Assembly: GCF_933775445.1 (NCBI RefSeq)
Contig: NW_026089445.1
Span: 186,001-250,000, forward strand
Direction of reading: 5' to 3'
Length of the DNA stretch: 64,000 nt
Source of the DNA: Argentina anserina
Taxonomy: Eukaryota > Streptophyta > Magnoliopsida > Rosales > Rosaceae
Each line of letters starts with the position of its first letter. Position 1 is the stretch's first letter. The notes below the pieces were generated by a model that made no database searches, was not told the DNA's origin, and was given only the letters and a program-made list of their open reading frames with translations. Position numbers and translations under genes: made by a program. Of this stretch, positions 1 through 12,885 are shown piece after piece.

Positions 1-692
1 TCAATAGAAACTCGCATCAGAAAGCCTTACAGAAAGATACTCAAACAAGAAATGAAAAGATACACAATTGGAATAGTAAAGATACGCAAACGATGTAAAG
101 ATACACAATTGGAATAGTAAAGATACGCAAACGATGTAAAGATACACAATTGGAATAGTTAAGATACGCAAACGATGTAAAGATACTCAGTTTGAAAGAA
201 ACACACTCCCACACTTGCAAAACTCTCAAATTCAATAGAAACTCGCATCAGAAAGCCTTACAGAAAGATACACAAACAAGAAATGAAAAGATACACAATT
301 GAATAGTAAAGATACGCAAACGATGTAAAGATACACAATTGCAATAGTAAAGATACGCAAACGATGTAAAGATACACAATTGGAATAGTTAAGATACGCA
401 AACGATGTAAAGATACTCAGTTTGAAAGAAACACACTCCCACACTTGCAAAACTCTCAAATTCAATAGAAACTCGCATCAGAAAGCCTTACAGAAAGATA
501 CTCAAACAAGAAATGAAAAGATACACAATTGGAATAGTAAAGATACACAAACGATGTAAAGATACACAATTGCAATAGTAAAGATACGCAAACGATGTAA
601 AGATACACAATTGGAATAGTTAAGATACGCAAACGATGTAAAGATACTCAGTTTGAAAGAAACACACACCCACACTTGCAAAACTCTCAAAA
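1..692 (+). repeat. Left-edge run of three-module (230/231-bp) monomers
   Basis: Three consecutive triple-module monomers start at about 1, 232 and 462. The second is 230 bp because one G is missing in 'cacaattgaatag' near 300. In each, the third module carries 'aatagttaag' (near 158, 389 and 620). The first two carry 'caaacaag' instead of 'caaacgag'. These variants are rare or absent in the central array but return near the right end. No higher-order grouping is visible in this stretch. Confidence 0.85.
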
Positions 693-1369
693 TCAATAGA
701 AACTCGCATCAGAAAGCCTTACAGAAAGATACTCAAATGAGAAATGAAAAGATACACAATTGGAATAGTCAAGATACGCAAACGATGTAAAGATACTCAG
801 TTTGAAAGAAACACACTCCCACACTTGCAAAACTCTCAAATACAATAGAAACTCGCATCAGAAGCCTTACAGAAAGATACTCAAACGAGAAATGAAAAGA
901 TACACAATTGGAATAGTAAAGATACGCAAACGATGTAAAGATACACAATTGGAATAGTAAAGATACGCAAACGATGTAAAGATACTCAGTTTGAAAGAAA
1001 CACACTCCCACACTTGCAAAACTCTCAAATTCAATAGAAACTCGCATCAGAAAGCCTTACAGAAAGATACTCAAACGAGAAATGAAAAGATACACAATTG
1101 GAATAGTAAAGATACACAAACGATGTAAAGATACTCAGATTGAAAGAAACACACTCCCACCCTTGCAAAACTCTCAAATACAATAGAAACTCGCATCAGA
1201 AGCCTTACAGAAAGATACTCAAACGAGAAATGAAAAGATACACAATTGCAATAGTAAAGATACGCAAACGATGTAAAGATACACAATTGGAATAGTAAAG
1301 ATACGCAAACGATGTAAAGATACTCAGTTTGAAAGAAACACACTCCCACACTTGCAAAACTCTCAAATT
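693..1369 (+). repeat. Mixed one- and two-module monomers between the left edge and the first HOR
   Basis: Successive lengths are about 149, 189, 149 and 189 bp. Private variants include 'aatagtcaag' near 768, 'gatacacaaac' with 'ctcagattg' near 1,112-1,140, and 'cacccttgc' near 1,160. The alternation of 149 and 189 is the pattern from which the 10-monomer HOR that follows appears to be built. Confidence 0.75.
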
Positions 1370-3061
1370 CAATAGAAACTCGCATCAGACAGCCTTACAG
1401 AAAGATACTCAAACGAGAAATGAAAAGATACACAATTGGAATAGTAAAGATACGCAAACGATGTAAAGATACTCAGTTTGAAAGAAACACACTCCTACAC
1501 TTGCAAAACTCTCAAATTCAATAGAAACTCGCATCAGAAAGCCTTACAGAAAGATACTCAAATGAGAAATGAAAAGATACACAATTGCAATAGTAAAGAT
1601 ACGCAAACGATGTAAAGATACACAATTGGAATAGTAAAGATACGCAAACGACGTAAAGATACGCAGTTTGAAAGAAACACACTCCCACACTTGCAAAACT
1701 CTCAAATTCAATAGAAACTCGCATCAGAAAGCCTTATAGAAAGATACTCAAACGAGAAATGAAAAGATACACAATTGGAATAGTAAAGATACGCAAACGA
1801 TGTAAAGATACTCAGTTTGAAAGAAACACACTCCCACACTTGCAAAACTCTCAAATACAATAGAAACTCGCATCAGAAGCCTTACAGAAAGATACTCAAA
1901 TGAGAAATGAAAAGATACACAATTGCAATAGTAAAGATACGCAAACGATGTAAAGATACACAATTGGAATAGTAAAGATACGCAAACGATGTAAAGATAC
2001 GCAGTTTGAAAGAAACACACTCCCACACTTGCAAAACTCTCAAATTCAATAGAAACTCGCATCAGAAAGCCTTATAGAAAGATACTCAAACGAGAAATGA
2101 AAAGATACACAATTGGAATAGTAAAGATACGCAAACGATGTAAAGATACTCAGTTTGAAAGAAACACACTCCCACACTTGCAAAACTCTCAAATACAATA
2201 GAAACTCGCATCAGAAGCCTTACAGAAAGATACTCAAACGAGAAATGAAAAGATACACAATTGCAATAGTAAAGATACGCAAACGATGTAAAGATACACA
2301 ATTGGAATAGTAAAGATACGCAAACGATGTAAAGATACTCAGTTTGAAAGAAACACACTCCCACACTTGCAAAACTCTCAAAATCAATAGAAACTCTCAT
2401 CCGAAAGCCTTACAGAAAGATACTCAAACGAGAAATGAAAAGATACACAATTGGAATAGTAAAGATACGCAAACGATGTAAAGATACTCAGTTTGAAAGA
2501 AACACACTCCCACACTTGCAAAACTCTCAAATACAATAGAAACTCGCATCAGAAGCCTTACAGAAAGATACTCAAACGAGAAATGAAAAGATACACAATT
2601 GGAATAGTAAAGATACGCAAACGATGTAAAGATACACAATTGGAATAGTAAAGATACGCAAACGATGTAAAGATACTCAGTTTGAAAGAAACACACTCCC
2701 ACACTTGCAAAACTCTCAAATTCAATAGAAACTCGCATCAGAAAGCCTTACATTAAGATACTCAAACGAGAAATGAAAAGATACACAATTGGAATAGTAA
2801 AGATACGCAAACGATGTAAAGATACACAATTGGAATAGTAAAGATACGCAAACGATGTAAAGATGCTCAGTTTGAAAGAAACACACTCCCACACTTGCAA
2901 AACTCTCAAATTCAATAGAAACTCTCATCCGAAAGCCTTACAGAAAGATACTCAAACGAGAAATGAAAAGATACACAATTGGAATAGTAAAGATACGCAA
3001 ACGATGTAAAGATACTCAGTTTGAAAGAAACACACTCCCACACTTGCAAAACTCTCAAATT
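1370..3061 (+). repeat. 10-monomer higher-order repeat, 1,692 bp, copy 1
   Basis: Monomer lengths in order are 149, 190, 149, 189, 149, 189, 149, 189, 190 and 149 bp, summing to 1,692. Diagnostic variants are 'cagacagcc' in the first monomer, 'cactcctacacttg' near 1,490, 'cgacgtaaag' near 1,650, 'ccttatag' near 1,735 and 2,070, and 'gatgctcag' near 2,862. The same variants recur in the same order 1,692 bp downstream, which defines the HOR. Confidence 0.85.
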
Positions 3062-4753
3062 CAATAGAAACTCGCATCAGACAGCCTTACAGAAAGATAC
3101 TCAAACGAGAAATGAAAAGATACACAATTGGAATAGTAAAGATACGCAAACGATGTAAAGATACTCAGTTTGAAAGAAACACACTCCTACACTTGCAAAA
3201 CTCTCAAATTCAATAGAAACTCGCATCAGAAAGCCTTACAGAAAGATACTCAAATGAGAAATGAAAAGATACACAATTGCAATAGTAAAGATACGCAAAC
3301 GATGTAAAGATACACAATTGGAATAGTAAAGATACGCAAACGACGTAAAGATACGCAGTTTGAAAGAAACACACTCCCACACTTGCAAAACTCTCAAATT
3401 CAATAGAAACTCGCATCAGAAAGCCTTATAGAAAGATACTCAAACGAGAAATGAAAAGATACACAATTGGAATAGTAAAGATACGCAAACGATGTAAAGA
3501 TACTCAGTTTGAAAGAAACACACTCCCACACTTGCAAAACTCTCAAATACAATAGAAACTCGCATCAGAAGCCTTACAGAAAGATACTCAAACGAGAAAT
3601 GAAAAGATACACAATTGCAATAGTAAAGATACGCAAACGATGTAAAGATACACAATTGGAATAGTAAAGATACGCAAACGATGTAAAGATACGCAGTTTG
3701 AAAGAAACACACTCCCACACTTGCAAAACTCTCAAATTCAATAGAAACTCGCATCAGAAAGCCTTATAGAAAGATACTCAAACGAGAAATGAAAAGATAC
3801 ACAATTGGAATAGTAAAGATACGCAAACGATGTAAAGATACTCAGTTTGAAAGAAACACACTCCCACACTTGCAAAACTCTCAAATACAATAGAAACTCG
3901 CATCAGAAGCCTTACAGAAAGATACTCAAACGAGAAATGAAAAGATACACAATTGCAATAGTAAAGATACGCAAACGATGTAAAGATACACAATTGGAAT
4001 AGTAAAGATACGCAAACGATGTAAAGATACTCAGTTTGAAAGAAACACACTCCCACACTTGCAAAACTCTCAAAATCAATAGAAACTCGCATCAGAAAGC
4101 CTTACAGAAAGATACTCAAATGAGAAATGAAAAGATACACAATTGGAATAGTAAAGATACGCAAACGATGTAAAGATACTCAGTTTGAAAGAAACACACT
4201 CCCACACTTGCAAAACTCTCAAATACAATAGAAACTCGCATCAGAAGCCTTACAGAAAGATACTCAAACGAGAAATGAAAAGATACACAATTGGAATAGT
4301 AAAGATACGCAAACGATGTAAAGATACACAATTGGAATAGTAAAGATACGCAAACGATGTAAAGATACTCAGTTTGAAAGAAACACACTCCCACACTTGG
4401 AAAACTCTCAAATTCAATAGAAACTCGCATCAGAAAGCCTTACAGAAAGATACTCAAACAAGAAATGAAAAGATACACAATTGGAATAGTAAAGATACGC
4501 AAACGATGTAAAGATACACAATTGGAATAGTAAAGATACGCAAACGATGTAAAGATGCTCAGTTTGAAAGAAACACACTCCCACACTTGCAAAACTCTCA
4601 AATTCAATAGAAACTCTCATCCGAAAGCCTTACAGAAAGATACTCAAACGAGAAATGAAAAGATACACAATTGGAATAGTAAAGATACCCAAACGATGTA
4701 AAGAAACACAATTGGAATAGTAAAGATACGCAAACGATGTAAAGATACTCAGT
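3062..4753 (+). repeat. 10-monomer higher-order repeat, 1,692 bp, copy 2
   Basis: This copy begins with 'cagacagcc' exactly 1,692 bp after copy 1 and repeats 'cactcctacacttg', 'cgacgtaaag', 'ccttatag' and 'gatgctcag' at the matching offsets. Differences include 'cacttggaaaac' near 4,395, where copy 1 has 'cacttgcaaaac', and 'caaatgag' near 4,119, where copy 1 has 'caaacgag'. Near its end it has 'gatacccaaac' (about 4,686) and 'aagaaacacaattgg' (about 4,702). These two markers are copied again near 7,557 and 10,493, so the end of this copy is also part of a later shuffled block. Confidence 0.8.
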
Positions 4754-4930
4754 TTGAAAGAAACACACTCCCACACTTGCAAAACTCTCAAATTCAATAG
4801 AAACTCGCATCAGAAAGCCTTACAGAAAGATACTCAAACGAGAAATGAAAAGATACACAATTGGAATAGTAAAGATACGCAAACGATGTAAAGATACTCA
4901 GTTTGAAAGAAACACACTCCCACACTTGCA
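3750..4930 (+). repeat. Approximately 1.2-kb block, copy 1 of 3
   Basis: The block is recognised by three ordered markers: 'cacttggaaaac', 'gatgctcag', then 'gatacccaaac' with 'aagaaacacaattgg'. It recurs at +2,870 bp and again 2,936 bp after that. The first copy overlaps the second 1,692-bp HOR, showing that part of that HOR was later copied into new positions. Boundaries are approximate. Confidence 0.75.
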
Positions 4931-6319
4931 AAACTCTCAAATACAATAGAAACTCGCATGAGAAGCCTTACAGAAATATACTCAAACGAGAAATGAAAAG
5001 ATACACAATTGGAATAGTAAAGATACGCAAACGATGTAAAGATACTCAGTTTGAAAGAAACACACTCCCACACTTGCAAAACTCTCAAATTCAATAGAAA
5101 CTCGCATCAGAAAGCCTTACAGAAAGATACTCAAACGAGAAATGAAAAGATACACAATTGGAATAGTAAAGATACGCAAACGATGTAAAGATACTCAGTT
5201 TGAAAGAAACACACTCCCACACTTGCAAAACTCTCAAATACAATAGAAACTCGCATTAGAAGCCTTACAGAAATATACTCAAACGAGAAATGAAAAGATA
5301 CACAATTGCAATAGTAAAGATACGCAAACAATGTAAAGATACACAATTGGAATAGTAAAGATACGCAAACGATGTAAAGATACACAATTGGAATAGTAAA
5401 GATACGCAAACGATGTAAAGATACGCAGTTTGAAAGAAACACACTCCCACACTTGCAAAACTCTCAAATTCAATAGAAACTCGCATCAGAAAGCCTTACA
5501 GAAAGATACTCAAACAAGAAATGAAAAGATACACAATTGGAATAGTAAAGATACGCAAACGATGTAAAGATACACAATTGGAATAGTAAAGATACGCAAA
5601 CGATGTAAAGATACACAATTGGAATAGTAAAGATACGCAAACGATGTAAAGATACGCAGTTTGAAAGAAACACACTCCCACACTTGCAAAACTCTCAAAT
5701 TCAATAGAAACTCGCATCAGAAAGCCTTATAGAAAGATACTCAAACGAGAAATGAAAAGATACACAATTGGAATAGTAAAGATACGCAAACGATGTAAAG
5801 ATACTCAGTTTGAAAGAAACACACTCCCACACTTGCAAAACTCTCAAATACAATAGAAACTCGCATCAGAAGCCTTACAGAAAGATACTCAAACGAGAAA
5901 TGAAAAGATACACAATTGCAATAGTAAAGATACGCAAACGATGTAAAGATACACAATTGGAATAGTAAAGATACGCAAACGATGTAAAGATACTCAGTTT
6001 GAAAGAAACACACTCCCACACTTGCAAAACTCTCAAAATCAATAGAAACTCGCATCAGAAAGCCTTACAGAAAGATACTCAAATGAGAAATGAAAAGATA
6101 CACAATTGGAATAGTAAAGATACGCAAACGATGTAAAGATACTCAGTTTGAAAGAAACACACTCCCACACTTGCAAAACTCTCAAATACAATAGAAACTC
6201 GCATCAGAAGCCTTACAGAAAGATACTCAAACGAGAAATGAAAAGATACACAATTGCAATAGTAAAGATACGCAAACGATGTAAAGATACACAATTGGAA
6301 TAGTAAAGATACGCAAACG
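4931..6319 (+). repeat. Shuffled one-, two- and three-module monomers
   Basis: Two three-module 231-bp monomers start near 5,250 and 5,480, flanked by 148/149 and 189-bp monomers. The variant 'gaaatatactc' appears here for the first time (near 4,976 and 5,272), together with 'cattagaag' near 5,254. Both later mark monomers 2 and 3 of the 11-monomer HOR. 'caaacaatg' near 5,327 is a private CpG-to-CpA change. No complete HOR is visible. Confidence 0.7.
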
Positions 6320-8330
6320 ATGTAAAGATACTCAGTTTGAAAGAAACACACTCCCACACTTGCAAAACTCTCAAAATCAATAGAAACTCGCATCAGAAAG
6401 CCTTACAGAAAGATACTCAAATGAGAAATGAAAAGATACACAATTGGAATAGTAAAGATACGCAAACGATGTAAAGATACTCAGTTGGAATAGTAAAGAT
6501 ACGCAAACGATGTAAAGATACACAATTGGAATAGTAAAGATACGCAAACGATGTAAAGATACGCAGTTTGAAAGAAACACACTCCCACACTTGCAAAACT
6601 CTCAAATTCAATAGAAACTCGCATCAGAAAGCCTTATAGAAAGATACTCAAACGAGAAATGAAAAGATACACAATTGGAATAGTAAAGATACGCAAACGA
6701 TGTAAAGATACTCAGTTTGAAAGAAACACACTCCCACACTTGCAAAACTCTCAAATACAATAGAAACTCGCATCAGAAGCCTTACAGAAAGATACTCAAA
6801 CGAGAAATGAAAAGATACACAATTGCAATAGTAAAGATACGCAAACGATGTAAAGATACACAATTGGAATAGTAAAGATACGCAAACGATGTAAAGATAC
6901 TCAGTTTGAAAGAAACACACTCCCACACTTGCAAAACTCTCAAAATCAATAGAAACTCGCATCAGAAAGCCTTACAGAAAGATACTCAAATGAGAAATGA
7001 AAAGATACACAATTGGAATAGTAAAGATACGCAAACGATGTAAAGATACTCAGTTTGAAAGAAACACACTCCCACACTTGCAAAACTCTCAAATACAATA
7101 GAAACTCGCATCAGAAGCCTTACAGAAAGATACTCAAACGAGAAATGAAAAGATACACAATTGGAATAGTAAAGATACGCAAACGATGTAAAGATACACA
7201 ATTGGAATAGTAAAGATACGCAAACGATGTAAAGATACTCAGTTTGAAAGAAACACACTCCCACACTTGGAAAACTCTCAAATTCAATAGAAACTCGCAT
7301 CAGAAAGCCTTACAGAAAGATACTCAAACAAGAAATGAAAAGATACACAATTGGAATAGTAAAGATACGCAAACGATGTAAAGATACACAATTGGAATAG
7401 TAAAGATACGCAAACGATGTAAAGATGCTCAGTTTGAAAGAAACACACTCCCACACTTGCAAAACTCTCAAATTCAATAGAAACTCTCATCCGAAAGCCT
7501 TACAGAAAGATACTCAAACGAGAAATGAAAAGATACACAATTGGAATAGTAAAGATACCCAAACGATGTAAAGAAACACAATTGGAATAGTAAAGATACG
7601 CAAACGATGTAAAGATACTCAGTTTGAAAGAAACACACTCCCACACTTGCAAAACTCTCAAATTCAATAGAAACTCGCATCAGAAAGCCTTACAGAAAGA
7701 TACTCAAACGAGAAATGAAAAGATACACAATTGGAATAGTAAAGATACGCAAACGATGTAAAGATACTCAGTTTGAAAGAAACACACTCCCACACTTGCA
7801 AAACTCTCAAATTCAATAGAAACTCGCATCAGAAAGCCTTACAGAAAGATACTCAAACGAGAAATGAAAAGATACACAATTGGAATAGTAAAGATACGCA
7901 AACGATGTAAAGATACTCAGTTTGAAAGAAACACACTCCCACACATACAAAACTCTCAAATACAATAGAAACTCGCATCAGAAGCCTTACAGAAAGATAC
8001 TTAAACGAGAAATGAAAAGATACACAATTGGAATAGTAAAGATACGCAAACGATGTAAAGATACACAATTGGAATAGTAAAGATACGCAAACGATGTAAA
8101 GATACTCAGTTTGAAAGAAACACACTCCCACACTTGCAAAACTCTCAAATTCAATAGAAACTCGCATCAGAAAGCCTTACAGAAAGATACTCAAACGAGA
8201 AATGAAAAGATACACAATTGGAATAGTAAAGATACGCAAACGATGTAAAGATACTCAGTTTGAAAGAAACACACTCCCACACTTGCAAAACTCTCAAATA
8301 CAATAGAAACTCGCATTAGAAGCCTTACAG
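6320..8330 (+). repeat. Approximately 2.0-kb duplicated segment, offset 2,936, copy 1
   Basis: This stretch matches about 9,256-11,266 at a constant offset of 2,936 bp. Shared markers are 'gatactcagttggaatag' near 6,476, 'ccttatag' near 6,630, 'cacttggaaaac' near 7,265, 'gatacccaaac' near 7,556 and the first 'cacacatacaaaac' near 7,942. Boundaries come from where the two copies stop agreeing by eye. Confidence 0.75.
6620..7800 (+). repeat. Approximately 1.2-kb block, copy 2 of 3
   Basis: Same ordered markers as the copy at about 3,750, shifted by 2,870 bp ('cacttggaaaac' near 7,265, 'gatgctcag' near 7,425, 'gatacccaaac' near 7,556). It lies inside the longer 2,936-bp-offset duplication. Boundaries are approximate. 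Confidence 0.75.
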
Positions 8331-9255
8331 AAAGATACTCAAACGAGAAATGAAAAGATACACAATTGGAATAGTAAAGATACGCAAACGATGTAAAGAT
8401 ACTCAGTTTGAAAGAAACACACTCCCACACTTGCAAAACTCTCAAATACAATAGAAACTCGCAGCAGAAAGCCTTACAGAAAGATACTCAAACGAGAAAT
8501 GAAAAGATACACAATTGGAATAGTAAAGATACGCAAACGATGTAAAAATACACAATTAGAATAGTAAAGATACACAAACGATGTAAAGATACTCAGATTG
8601 AAAGAAACACACTCCCACACTTGCAAAACTCTCAAATACAATAGAAACTCGCATCAGAAGCCTTACAGAAAGATACTCAAACGAGAAATGAAAAGATACA
8701 CAATTGCAATAGTAAAGATACGCAAACGATGTAAAGATACACAATTGGAATAGTAAAGATACGCAAACGATGTAAAGATACACAATTGGAATAGTAAAGA
8801 TACGCAAACGATGTAAAGATACGCAGTTTGAAAGAAACACACTCCCACACTTGCAAAACTCTCAAATTCAATAGAAACTCGCATCAGAAAGCCTTACAGA
8901 AAGATACTCAAATGAGAAATGAAAAGATACATAATTGGAATAGTAAAGATACGCAAACGATGTAAAGATACTCAGTTTGAAAGAAACACACTCCCACACT
9001 TGCAAAACTCTCAAATACAATAGACACTCGCATCAGAAGCCTTACAGAAAGATACTCAAACGAGAAATGAAAAGATACACAATTGGAATAGTAAAGATAC
9101 GCAAACGATGTAAAGATACTCAGTTTGAAAGAAACACACTCCCACACATACAAAACTCTCAAATACAATAGAAACTCGCATCAGAAGCCTTACAGAAAGA
9201 TACTCAAACGAGAAATGAAAAGATACACAATTGCAATAGTAAAGATACGCAAACG

Positions 9256-11266
9256 ATGTAAAGATACTCAGTTTGAAAGAAACACACTCCCACACTTGCA
9301 AAACTCTCAAAATCAATAGAAACTCGCATCAGAAAGCCTTACAGAAAGATACTCAAATGAGAAATGAAAAGATACACAATTGGAATAGTAAAGATACGCA
9401 AACGATGTAAAGATACTCAGTTGGAATAGTAAAGATACGCAAACGATGTAAAGATACACAATTGGAATAGTAAAGATACGCAAACGATGTAAAGATACGC
9501 AGTTTGAAAGAAACACACTCCCACACTTGCAAAACTCTCAAATTCAATAGAAACTCGCATCAGAAAGCCTTATAGAAAGATACTCAAACGAGAAATGAAA
9601 AGATACACAATTGGAATAGTAAAGATACGCAAACGATGTAAAGATACTCAGTTTGAAAGAAACACACTCCCACACTTGCAAAACTCTCAAATACAATAGA
9701 AACTCGCATCAGAAGCCTTACAGAAAGATACTCAAACGAGAAATGAAAAGATACACAATTCCAATAGTAAAGATACGCAAACGATGTAAAGATACACAAT
9801 TGGAATAGTAAAGATACGCAAACGATGTAAAGATACTCAGTTTGAAAGAAACACACTCCCACACTTGCAAAACTCTCAAAATCAATAGAAACTCGCATCA
9901 GAAAGCCTTACAGAAAGATACTCAAATGAGAAATGAAAAGATACACAATTGGAATAGTAAAGATACGCAAACGATGTAAAGATACTCAGTTTGAAAGAAA
10001 CACACTCCCACACTTGCAAAACTCTCAAATACAATAGAAACTCGCATCAGAAGCCTTACAGAAAGATACTCAAACGAGAAATGAAAAGATACACAATTGG
10101 AATAGTAAAGATACGCAAACGATGTAAAGATACACAATTGGAATAGTAAAGATACGCAAACGATGTAAAGATACTCAGTTTGAAAGAAACACACTCCCAC
10201 ACTTGGAAAACTCTCAAATTCAATAGAAACTCGCATCAGAAAGCCTTACAGAAAGATACTCAAACAAGAAATGAAAAGATACACAATTGGAATAGTAAAG
10301 ATACGCAAACGATGTAAAGATACACAATTGGAATAGTAAAGATACGCAAACGATGTAAAGATGCTCAGTTTGAAAGAAACACACTCCCACACTTGCAAAA
10401 CTCTCAAATTCAATAGAAACTCTCATCCGAAAGCCTTACAGAAAGATACTCAAACGAGAAATGAAAAGATACACAATTGGAATAGTAAAGATACCCAAAC
10501 GATGTAAAGAAACACAATTGGAATAGTAAAGATACGCAAACGATGTAAAGATACTCAGTTTGAAAGAAACACACTCCCACACTTGCAAAACTCTCAAATT
10601 CAATAGAAACTCGCATCAGAAAGCCTTACAGAAAGATACTCAAACGAGAAATGAAAAGATACACAATTGGAATAGTAAAGATACGCAAACGATGTAAAGA
10701 TACTCAGTTTGAAAGAAACACACTCCCACACTTGCAAAACTCTCAAATTCAATAGAAACTCGCATCAGAAAGCCTTACAGAAAGATACTCAAACGAGAAT
10801 TGAAAAGATACACAATTGGAATAGTAAAGATACGCAAACGATGTAAAGATACTCAGTTTGAAAGAAACACACTCCCACACATACAAAACTCTCAAATACA
10901 ATAGAAACTCGCATCAGAAGCCTTACAGAAAGATACTTAAACGAGAAATGAAAAGATACACAATTGGAATAGTAAAGATACGCAAACGATGTAAAGATAC
11001 ACAATTGGAATAGTAAAGATACGCAAACGATGTAAAGATACTCAGTTTGAAAGAAACACACTCCCACACTTGCAAAACTCTCAAATTCAATAGAAACTCG
11101 CATCAGAAAGCCTTACAGAAAGATACTCAAACGAGAAATGAAAAGATACACAATTGGAATAGTAAAGATACGCAAACGATGTAAAGATACTCAGTTTGAA
11201 AGAAACACACTCCCACACTTGCAAAACTCTCAAATACAATAGAAACTCGCATTAGAAGCCTTACAG
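9256..11266 (+). repeat. Approximately 2.0-kb duplicated segment, offset 2,936, copy 2
   Basis: Second copy of the segment at about 6,320-8,330. Differences seen are 'caattccaatag' near 9,760 (where copy 1 has 'caattgcaatag') and 'gagaattgaaaag' near 10,797 (where copy 1 has 'gagaaatgaaaag'). The monomers between 8,331 and 9,255 are not part of the duplication; they include 'actcgcagcag' near 8,458 and 'gatacataattgg' near 8,926. Confidence 0.75.
9556..10736 (+). repeat. Approximately 1.2-kb block, copy 3 of 3
   Basis: Same ordered markers as the copies at about 3,750 and 6,620, here 2,936 bp after copy 2 ('cacttggaaaac' near 10,201, 'gatgctcag' near 10,361, 'gatacccaaac' near 10,492). It has a private 'caattccaatag' near 9,760. 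Boundaries are approximate. Confidence 0.75.
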
Positions 11267-11763
11267 AAATATACTCAAACGAGAAATGAAAAGATACACA
11301 ATTGGAATAGTGAAGATACGCAAACGATGTAAAGATACTCAGTTTGAAAGAAACACACTCCCACACTTGCAAAACTCTCAAATACAATAGAAACTCGCAT
11401 TAGAAGCCTTACAGAAATATACTCAAACGAGAAATGAAAAGATACACAATTGGAATAGTAAAGATACGCAAACGATGTAAAGATACTCAGTTTGAAAGAA
11501 ACACACTCCCACACTTGCAAAACTCTCAAATTCAATAGAAACTCGCATCAGAAAGCCTTACAGAAAGATACTCAAACGAGAAATGAAAAGATACACAATT
11601 GCAATAGTAAAGATACGCAAACGATGTAAAGATACACAATTGGAATAGTAAAGATACGCAAACGATGTAAAGATACACAATTGGAATAGTAAAGATACGC
11701 AAACGATGTAAAGATACGCAGTTTGAAAGAAACACACTCCCACACTTGCAAAACTCTCAAATT

Positions 11764-12250
11764 CAATAGAAACTCGCATCAGAAAGCCTTACAGAAAGAT
11801 ACTCAAATGAGAAATGAAAAGATACATAATTGGAATAGTAAAGATACGCAAACGATGTAAAGATACTCAGTTTGAAAGAAACACACTCCCACACTTGCAA
11901 AACTCTCAAATACAATAGACACTCGCATCAGAAGCCTTACAGAAAGATACTCAAACGAGAAATGAAAAGATACACAATTGGAATAGTGAAGATACGCAAA
12001 CGATGTAAAAATACACAATTGGAATAGTAAAGATACGCAAACGATGTAAAGATACTCAGTTTGAAAGAAACACACTCCCACACTTGCAAAACTCTCAAAT
12101 TCAATAGAAACTCGCATCAGAAAGCCTTACAGAAAGATACTCAAACGAGAAATGAAAAGATACACAATTGGAATAGTAAAGATACGCAAACGATGTAAAG
12201 ATACTCAGTTTGAAAGAAACACACTCCCACACTTGCAAAACTCTCAAATT
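11764..12250 (+). repeat. 487-bp three-monomer unit, copy 1
   Basis: Monomers of 149, 189 and 149 bp. Markers are 'caaatgag' followed by 'gatacataattgg' (about 11,821), 'aatagacactcg' (about 11,914), 'aatagtgaag' (about 11,983) and 'gtaaaaatacac' (about 12,007). An equivalent set of markers recurs exactly 487 bp later. Confidence 0.8.
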
Positions 12251-12737
12251 CAATAGAAACTCGCATCAGAAAGCCTTACAGAAAGATACTCAAATGAGAA
12301 ATGAAAAGATACATAATTGGAATAGTAAAGATACGCAAACGATGTAAAGATACTCAGTTTGAAAGAAACACACTCCCACACTTGCAAAACTCTCAAATAC
12401 AATAGACACTCGCATCAGAAGCCTTACAGAAAGATACTCAAACGAGAAATGAAAAGATACACAATTGGAATAGTGAAGATACGCAAACGATGTAAAAATA
12501 CACAATTGGAATAGTAAAGATACGCAAACGATGTAAAGATACTCAGTTTGAAAGAAACACACTCCCACACTTGCAAAACTCTCAAATTCAATAGAAACTC
12601 GCATCAGAAAGCCTTACATAAAGATACTCAAACGAGAAATGAAAAGATACACAATGGGAATAGTAAAGATACGCAAATGATGTAAAGATACTCAGTTTGA
12701 AAGAAACACACTCCCACACTTGCAAAACTCTCAAATA
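12251..12737 (+). repeat. 487-bp three-monomer unit, copy 2
   Basis: The first two monomers repeat the markers of the copy at 11,764 at an offset of 487 bp. The third monomer is more diverged: 'ccttacataaag', 'cacaatgggaatag' (which destroys the CAATTG palindrome) and 'caaatgatg'. This suggests recombination or relaxed homogenisation at the boundary with the next HOR domain. Confidence 0.75.
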
Positions 12738-12885
12738 CAATACAAACTCGCATCAGAAGCCTTACAGAATGATACTCAAACGAGAAATGAAAAGATACAC
12801 AATTGGAATAGTAAAGATACGCAAACGATGTAAAGATACTCAGTTTGAAAGAAACACACTCCCACACTTGCAAAACTCTCAAATA

